Below are positions 59,008-64,000 of a stretch of DNA of 64,000 nucleotides, piece by piece. A program made the translations under genes and the position numbers. The stretch is taken from contig CP072944.1 of NCBI GenBank assembly GCA_024748595.1, forward strand, positions 1,272,001 to 1,336,000, written 5' to 3'. Position 1 is the first letter of the stretch. Every line of letters begins with the position of its first letter. A model generated the notes under the pieces. It was not told where the DNA came from, did not search any database, and worked only from the letters and a program-made list of their open reading frames with translations. Source of the DNA: Sodalis sp. Ffu. GTDB taxonomy: Bacteria; Pseudomonadota; Gammaproteobacteria; Enterobacterales; Enterobacteriaceae.

Positions 59008-60735
59008 TCAGCATCGTATTTTTTCTTCAGTAAATTTATTGATTATATTTATCAATTTTTCCTCTGTTGGTTGATTTAATGCTTGCTCTGCTAATATTTG
59101 TGTATCACTGAAAGTAGTATTGCGAATAATTTTTTTGATGCGCGGAATGGAGATAGCACTCATGCTAAATTCATCTAGGCCCATGCCTAATAACAGTAGT
59201 GTAGCACGTTCATCTCCTGCGAGTTCGCCGCACATGCCTGTCCATTTACCTTCTGCGTGAGAAGCATCAATGATTTGCTTAATTAAAATCAGTACAGCTG
59301 GAGACATAGGTTGATAAAGATGAGAAATTAATTCGTTACCGCGATCTACGGCAAGAGTATACTGGGTCAGGTCGTTTGTCCCAATACTAAAGAAGTCGAC
59401 TTCTTTAGCTAGGTGATGGGCAATTACTGCTGCTGCTGGGGTTTCTACCATCACACCGACTGCGATATTTTCATCAAAGTTCTTGCCCTCTTCATGAAGC
59501 TGTTTTTTAAGTAAATTTAGCTCAAGCTTCAGGGTACATATTTCTTCCACAGAAATAATCATCGGATACATGATGCGCAGTTTTCCAAATGAAGACGCGC
59601 GTAAGATGGCGCGCAGCTGTGTATGCAGCATTTCTTTGCGATCTAAACCGATGCGTATGGCACGCCAGCCTAGGAATGGATTGTCCTCTTTTGGTAGGTT
59701 CATATAAGGTAGATCTTTATCGCCACCAATATCCATGGTACGCACGATAATCGTGCCGTTAGGCATAGATTCTGCCACGACTTTATAAGCTTGGAACTGT
59801 TCCTCTTCACTGGGCAGCGAATCGCGATCCATAAATAAGAATTCGGTACGATAGAGACCTACACCTTCGGCACCATTGCGTTTGGCCCCAGCGATATCGC
59901 GTATAGTACCAATGTTGGCGCAAATTTCGACCTGGTGACCATCAAGGGTGATGGCCGGTAGATTTTTCAGTTTAGTTAATTCGCTTTTCTCGGCGGTGTA
60001 TTGGCTTTTCAGTGTTTTCAATTCTTCAAGAACCGCTAATTTTGGGTTAATGTAAATTTGGTTGTTGATGGCATCGATGATCAAAAAGTCGCCGTTGGTG
60101 ACCAACTGCGTGATGTTTCCGGTACCCACGATAGCAGGGAGCTCAAGCGAACGTGCCATAATGGAGGTATGGGAGGTACGGCCGCCGATATCGGTGACAA
60201 ATCCTAGTACTTTATCCAGATTCAGTTGGGCAGTTTCCGACGGTGTCAGATCGTCTGCTACTAGCACTACTTCTTCGTTAATGGCGCTCAAATCGATAAT
60301 TGGCATGCCGAGAATGTTGCGTAACAAACGTTTACCGATATCGCGTACGTCAGTGGCGCGTTCTTTTAGATATTCATCGTCAAGTTCTTCCAATGCTTTA
60401 GCCTGTGTTTCAATGACCGAAAAGACGGCGGCAGCGGCGCTGGCAAGATCTTCTTTGACAAGGGCTATGATATCTTGCTCAAGCTCTTCGTCTTCCAATA
60501 ACATGATATGGCCTTCAAAGATGACTTCTTTTTCTTCGCCGAAGGTTTCATTCGCTTTGGTTTTAATCGCTTCCAACTGTGCGGAAGATTTAGCGCGTCC
60601 GATAAGAAAACGTTTTACTTCCTGCTCAATTTGACTAGTAGTGATTTTTTTTCTGTTGATGACAATTTCATCTTCCTTTAGTAACAGTGCTTTACCAAAG
60701 GCGATGCCTGGTGATGCTAAAATGCCTGAAATCAT
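59008..60735 (-). CDS. ptsI: Phosphoenolpyruvate-protein phosphotransferase (PTS enzyme I)
   Basis: Enzyme I takes phosphate from phosphoenolpyruvate and passes it to HPr. It has 575 residues, the E. coli length. The phosphorylated histidine is H189 in [20 protein letters not shown]. The PEP-binding C-terminal barrel includes [33 protein letters not shown] and the active cysteine in GMCGELAGD. It follows ptsH by 57 bases. Both relay proteins are open while crr is dead, so any working PTS must use another EIIA. Confidence 0.97.
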   Translation of the reverse strand: MISGILASPGIAFGKALLLKEDEIVINRKKITTSQIEQEVKRFLIGRAKSSAQLEAIKTKANETFGEEKEVIFEGHIMLLEDEELEQDIIALVKEDLASAAAAVFSVIETQAKALEELDDEYLKERATDVRDIGKRLLRNILGMPIIDLSAINEEVVLVADDLTPSETAQLNLDKVLGFVTDIGGRTSHTSIMARSLELPAIVGTGNITQLVTNGDFLIIDAINNQIYINPKLAVLEELKTLKSQYTAEKSELTKLKNLPAITLDGHQVEICANIGTIRDIAGAKRNGAEGVGLYRTEFLFMDRDSLPSEEEQFQAYKVVAESMPNGTIIVRTMDIGGDKDLPYMNLPKEDNPFLGWRAIRIGLDRKEMLHTQLRAILRASSFGKLRIMYPMIISVEEICTLKLELNLLKKQLHEEGKNFDENIAVGVMVETPAAAVIAHHLAKEVDFFSIGTNDLTQYTLAVDRGNELISHLYQPMSPAVLILIKQIIDASHAEGKWTGMCGELAGDERATLLLLGMGLDEFSMSAISIPRIKKIIRNTTFSDTQILAEQALNQPTEEKLINIINKFTEEKIRC

Positions 60736-60792
60736 AAGCCAACCTTACTTTTTTGACATATTTAATTAAAAATACATGGCCTCTGGTCTGTG

Positions 60793-61050
60793 TTACTGAA
60801 GCTCTGTCATTAGTTTAACTAGATGTTCCACCGCCTGTTGTTCGTCGTCACCTTTAGCAGCTATGGTAATCATGGTGCCCTGTGTCAGGCCAAGGGTTTG
60901 AAGTTTAAATAAGCTCTTTGCGTTGGCGCTTTTGCTATTAGAGGTGATGATGATTTCGGAGGTAAAGCTTTTAGCTTCCTTGACGAATTGAGCGGCGGGG
61001 CGTGTATGTAGACCGTTAGGAGTAGTAATTGTAACTTCTTGCTGATACAT
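60793..61050 (-). CDS. ptsH: Phosphocarrier protein HPr
   Basis: HPr relays phosphate from enzyme I to sugar-specific EIIA domains. It has 85 residues, the E. coli length. The phosphorylation site is H15 in [18 protein letters not shown] and the regulatory-position serine is S46 in [15 protein letters not shown]. It lies between cysK and ptsI on the minus strand, the E. coli order cysK-ptsH-ptsI, but the whole block is inverted relative to zipA-ligA. Confidence 0.97.
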   Translation of the reverse strand: MYQQEVTITTPNGLHTRPAAQFVKEAKSFTSEIIITSNSKSANAKSLFKLQTLGLTQGTMITIAAKGDDEQQAVEHLVKLMTELQ

Positions 61051-61336
61051 TGTATTTCCTCAATTTATTAGATGATATCAGTATTGTAGATCTTAATTTT
61101 AGCCTATATGGTTATTGCGGAGGCTATGACAAAGGCGCTGTCGCTGTTGTTCTTATTTGCGGGAACAGTTTTAATCGCTAAATTGTGTAATCTGATGTAA
61201 AAATGCTTTTTTATTAAATTAATCTGCCATTTTTTGAAAAAACTATAGGCAAAAAGCATGATATAATAATAAATAGCATAATTAATTTTAGAAATATATT
61301 TATAGTTTTCTATAATACAGAAAATTAATTTAATCC

Positions 61337-61370
61337 ATACAAAAAGCACCTGGAAGGGTGCTTTTTGTAT
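61337..61370. terminator. Terminator between cysK and ptsH
   Basis: A perfect 14-bp stem (ATACAAAAAGCACC / GGTGCTTTTTGTAT) with a 6-base loop gives a T-run on both strands. It lies 20 bases downstream of the cysK stop and would terminate the cysK transcript. The remaining 290 bases to ptsH hold no gene, only the presumed ptsH promoter region. Confidence 0.8.
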
Positions 61371-61389
61371 CATACAGGCTATCGAGGGC

Positions 61390-62355
61390 TTATTGTAATT
61401 CCGGCGAGGTAAATAGATCGGTGAACAGCTCGGTACTAAGATAACGCTCTCCGGAAGAGGGAAGAATGACTACAATGTTTTTATTGGCGTAAGCTTCTGT
61501 TTGCTGTAGTTTCAATGCTGCGGCTACCGCGGCACCTGAGGAGATACCTGCTAGGATGCCCTCTTCCTTCATTAAACGGCGAGCGGTACTGATGGCTTCA
61601 TCATTGCTAATTTTTTCTACCCGGTCCACCAGATTCAAATCTAAATTATAAGGGATGAAACCGGCACCGATACCCTGAATTTTATGTGGTCCTGGTTTGA
61701 TTACTTCACCTGCCAGCGCCTGAGTTATTACTGGTGAGTCCGTAGGCTCTACCGCCACAGTGATGATGTTTTTTGTCTGATTCTTCTTTAAATATCGACT
61801 AACGCCGGTGATGGTACCACCGGTACCAACACCGGCAATAAACACATCTATTTCACCATCAGTATCTTGCCATATCTCTGGACCAGTAGTCTGCTCATGG
61901 ATCGCGGGATTCGCCGGATTGCTAAATTGCTGTAGCATCAGGTAACGTTTGGGATCTGTGGCAACAATCTCTTCTGCTTTAGTGATTGCGCCCTTCATTC
62001 CTTTCGGGCCATCGGTCAGCACTAGATTTGCCCCCAATGCTTTAAGCAGTTTTCGTCGTTCGCTGCTCATAGTTACAGGCATGGTGAGCGTCAATTTATA
62101 TCCTCGTGCTGCCGCTACATAGGCTAGCGCGATACCGGTATTGCCGCTGGTCGGTTCTACTAGTTCCACGTCAGGAGTCAGCACGAGGCGTTTTTCCGCA
62201 TCCCAAATCATATTGGCACCGATGCGGCATTTAACGCTGCCGCTGGGGTTGCGGGATTCCACTTTGACCAAAATGCGATTATTGCCGATATGGTTTAAAC
62301 GGATAAGCGGGGTGTGGCCGATTGTCAGAGAATTATCTTTGTAAATTTTGCTCAT
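61390..62355 (-). CDS. cysK: Cysteine synthase A (O-acetylserine sulfhydrylase)
   Basis: CysK makes cysteine from O-acetylserine and sulfide using pyridoxal phosphate. It has 321 residues against 323 in E. coli. The cofactor lysine is K42 in [15 protein letters not shown]. The substrate loop [20 protein letters not shown] and the phosphate-binding [14 protein letters not shown] are intact. I chose the ATG at 62355, after AAGGGTG, giving [10 protein letters not shown]. Together with CysPUWA it suggests that this bacterium makes cysteine from imported sulfate or thiosulfate, if the reduction genes exist elsewhere. Confidence 0.97.
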   Translation of the reverse strand: MSKIYKDNSLTIGHTPLIRLNHIGNNRILVKVESRNPSGSVKCRIGANMIWDAEKRLVLTPDVELVEPTSGNTGIALAYVAAARGYKLTLTMPVTMSSERRKLLKALGANLVLTDGPKGMKGAITKAEEIVATDPKRYLMLQQFSNPANPAIHEQTTGPEIWQDTDGEIDVFIAGVGTGGTITGVSRYLKKNQTKNIITVAVEPTDSPVITQALAGEVIKPGPHKIQGIGAGFIPYNLDLNLVDRVEKISNDEAISTARRLMKEEGILAGISSGAAVAAALKLQQTEAYANKNIVVILPSSGERYLSTELFTDLFTSPELQ

Positions 62356-62361
62356 GCACAC

Positions 62362-62745
62362 CCTTATTTTCTAGGTACAGATTAAAATTATCAAGTAGCA
62401 TACCCTTTCATCTTACTGCTGGAAGTAAAAGAATCGTATATGTATATGTTATTAAGATATAAGTTCTGATCACTCATAGTGGCGTAAACAGAGCATGAAC
62501 GATAGTAATAGATTTAGATGTAGCAGAACTTTTCTTTAATTAGGTTTTTTTTAGTTGTAGTTATAGTTCAGGCAATACGAGTAATATATTCATAAATAAA
62601 TAAATTTTTTAAAACTTTTTAATGGATGGCTATCTTTAATCAGTGTCTCTTATACCTGGCAGGTATGATGAGCTATCCAGTCAAAAGGTCAGTATATTTA
62701 GTTTGATAATATCCCTTTTGTATTAGGCTGTCGTTAAATATTGTT
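62362..62745. other. Non-coding spacer upstream of cysK
   Basis: The cysK promoter should be in the left part. No gene or clear repeat was recognised. Confidence 0.45.
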
Positions 62746-62791
62746 AATTGAGTAGAGTATGTAGTATCAATTGAGTAGAGTATGTAGTATC
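62746..62791. repeat. Perfect 23-bp tandem duplication
   Basis: Two identical 23-base units, each beginning AATTGAGTAGAG and ending TATGTAGTATC, lie head to tail. Their identity suggests a recent slippage duplication in non-coding DNA. Confidence 0.92.
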
Positions 62792-62898
62792 AATAAATAA
62801 GATTAGTTAATAATAGATTAGATTTATTTTAGTGTTTCGCATTTTTTAATAAAGTTTTATTGTTTTTTATTATATTTATAAATGGATATTCTCAGGTT

Positions 62899-62938
62899 AT
62901 ACAACTAAATATCTGCCAGTGCAGATATTTAGTTGTAT
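62899..62938. repeat. Perfect 18-bp hairpin
   Basis: Arms around ACAACTAAATATCTGC and GCAGATATTTAGTTGT pair perfectly (18 bp including two flanking pairs) with the loop CAGT. It lies in non-coding DNA about 550 bases upstream of cysK. No clear T-run follows. Confidence 0.85.
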
Positions 62939-63005
62939 TCAAACCATAAAGTAATAATACTTAATATATAGATGAACGTGTTAATAGTGAAGATTATAAT
63001 CTAAA

Positions 63006-63772
63006 AGCTTTATTAAATAAATAGAAGTTTTTAATTAATAGAGGGAGATCTGAAATAACATTCATTTTTAATGAATGTTATTTCAGATCTCCCTCTAATT
63101 TTATCTGAGAAAATATAAAATGTTAATGCGATGATAACAAAATTCATTCGCTGGTAATATTGCTCTTGACGCTACTGGGAGTAAATATTTTTGGTGAAGG
63201 TGAAAGGAAAGTCAGAACATACGGTCAGAGAAAATATCAGAATTTGGTGAAGTACCATCTAGTGGTTGATATAATAAATCATGACATTAATCTGGTTTTG
63301 TTTATCGTTAGGTAATGTAACTGATATAGAAGCACGATCCGAACGCTTGCTAAAATATGCTTAAAATAAAATCAACGATGAGGGTTATGATACGCTTAAT
63401 CATGGATAATGAAAAATTAGATTACTTATTTTCTTCCTGATTAAGCAGTCTGCTCTTGGCTGTGTAATGCTGGTAGGAATCAGGAAGTTGCCAATCAACG
63501 TTTAGCAAAAAATAGTGATCACTGGAAACAAAAGGTCGATTATCATATCTGTTTTCTGGTAGATAACAGTTATGTTATGAGTAAAACGACTATGCAGCGG
63601 ACTCTTGACATTAAAAATTATGGTATCAAATTAATGGCGAAAGATGTGGTTATGATACGCGTCATTGAATAAAATAACTCAGTTTCGTCATCATAGTAAA
63701 TGATTTAAACGATCTTTAATAATGATTTTTTTAATAAAAAAGCTTCAACGGAAAATTTTATTCAATGAAGTT
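63006..63772 (+). mobile_element. Decayed IS903-like element
   Basis: Left repeat AGCTTTATTAAATAAATA (63006-63023) and right repeat ATTTTATTCAATGAAGTT (63755-63772) bound it. Inside, NVTDIEARSERLLK near 63325, then INDEGYDTLNH near 63380, ANQRLAKNSDHWKQKVDYH near 63490-63550 and VVMIRV with NKITQ near 63650-63685 match the second half of the IS903 transposase in order. The N-terminal half is missing; the palindrome at 63039-63097 occupies that place. This is the most readable C-terminal half in the window. Confidence 0.75.
63039..63097. repeat. Perfect 28-bp stem palindrome
   Basis: Two arms of 28 bases (left 63039-63066, right 63070-63097) are perfectly complementary around a loop of three T. 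The left arm contains GAGGGAGATCTGAAATAACA. It lies 15 bases inside the left end of the decayed IS element. Such length and perfection exceed any terminator in the window. Confidence 0.93.
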
Positions 63773-64000
63773 AATGTTGGGCAAAGTTAAAATGCTGCCA
63801 TTTGGCATCTACCAAGTGTTCGTAGCTCGACTTATGTTATATTTTAACTGAGTTTAAAGTACCGTTTTAATTGGGCTATGACTGGTAGTCACGTAGAGAA
63901 CGGTATAGATACAGTAGTGGCTTGCTGATAAGGGGATGAAACATATACGTAATAAGGTTCCTTTTTAGTCGTGATCTTTAAATTGCTGCTATTGTCAGTA

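Overview
The window looks like part of a shrinking chromosome of an insect-associated gammaproteobacterial endosymbiont in Enterobacterales, probably Sodalis-like. Nearly every intact protein aligns end to end, as I recall them, with the Escherichia coli orthologue. Gene order follows two E. coli neighbourhoods: the queA/secDF/ribD/dxs/cyo/clpPX/lon region and the cysK/ptsHI/zipA/ligA/gltX/cysPUWA/hemF/talA region. Between the genes lie long AT-rich stretches with stop-riddled relics. I count 36 apparently intact protein genes (about 38.5 kb, roughly 60% of the window), 3 tRNA genes and 5 recognisable protein pseudogenes (nrdR, thiL, queA, crr, cysZ). I cannot name the species.

Layout. 1-14 kb: infA, nrdR pseudogene, ribD-ribH-nusB, thiL relic, thiI (minus), xseB-ispA-dxs (plus), yajR (minus). 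The thiI/xseB/ispA/dxs block is inverted relative to E. coli. 14-19 kb: complete cyoABCDE (minus). 19-23 kb: 3.9 kb of debris where ampG, yajG, bolA and tig would be expected. 23-27 kb: clpP, clpX, lon. 28-35 kb: isolated hemG, queA pseudogene, tgt-yajC-secD-secF. 36-41 kb: transketolase and talA (minus), hemF (minus). 42-46 kb: cysP-cysU-cysW-cysA. 47-52 kb: gltX, tRNA-Ala, ubiD, tRNA-Val, tRNA-Lys. 53-64 kb: ligA, zipA, cysZ pseudogene, crr pseudogene, ptsI, ptsH, cysK.

Functions kept fit a host-provisioning or basic-maintenance lifestyle: riboflavin synthesis, isoprenoid precursors (dxs, ispA), haem (hemF, hemG), haem O (cyoE), ubiquinone (ubiD) feeding cytochrome bo oxidase, sulfate uptake and cysteine synthesis (cysPUWA, cysK), protein export (secDF-yajC), ATP-dependent proteolysis, and the non-oxidative pentose phosphate pathway. 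Several pathways are broken mid-way: queA is dead while tgt is open, crr is dead while ptsH and ptsI are open, and thiL is dead while thiI is open.

The main non-genic result is that most long intergenic regions are not random spacer. They carry at least fifteen decayed copies of one IS5-family, IS903-like insertion sequence, recognisable from terminal repeats close to GGCTTTGTTGAATAAATC and from fragments of the same transposase in both orientations. No copy is intact. I also see several long perfect palindromes, the longest a 28-bp stem with a 3-base loop, that stand out against this decayed background. I found no CRISPR array, defence island, secretion system, phage or otherwise undescribed multi-gene system.
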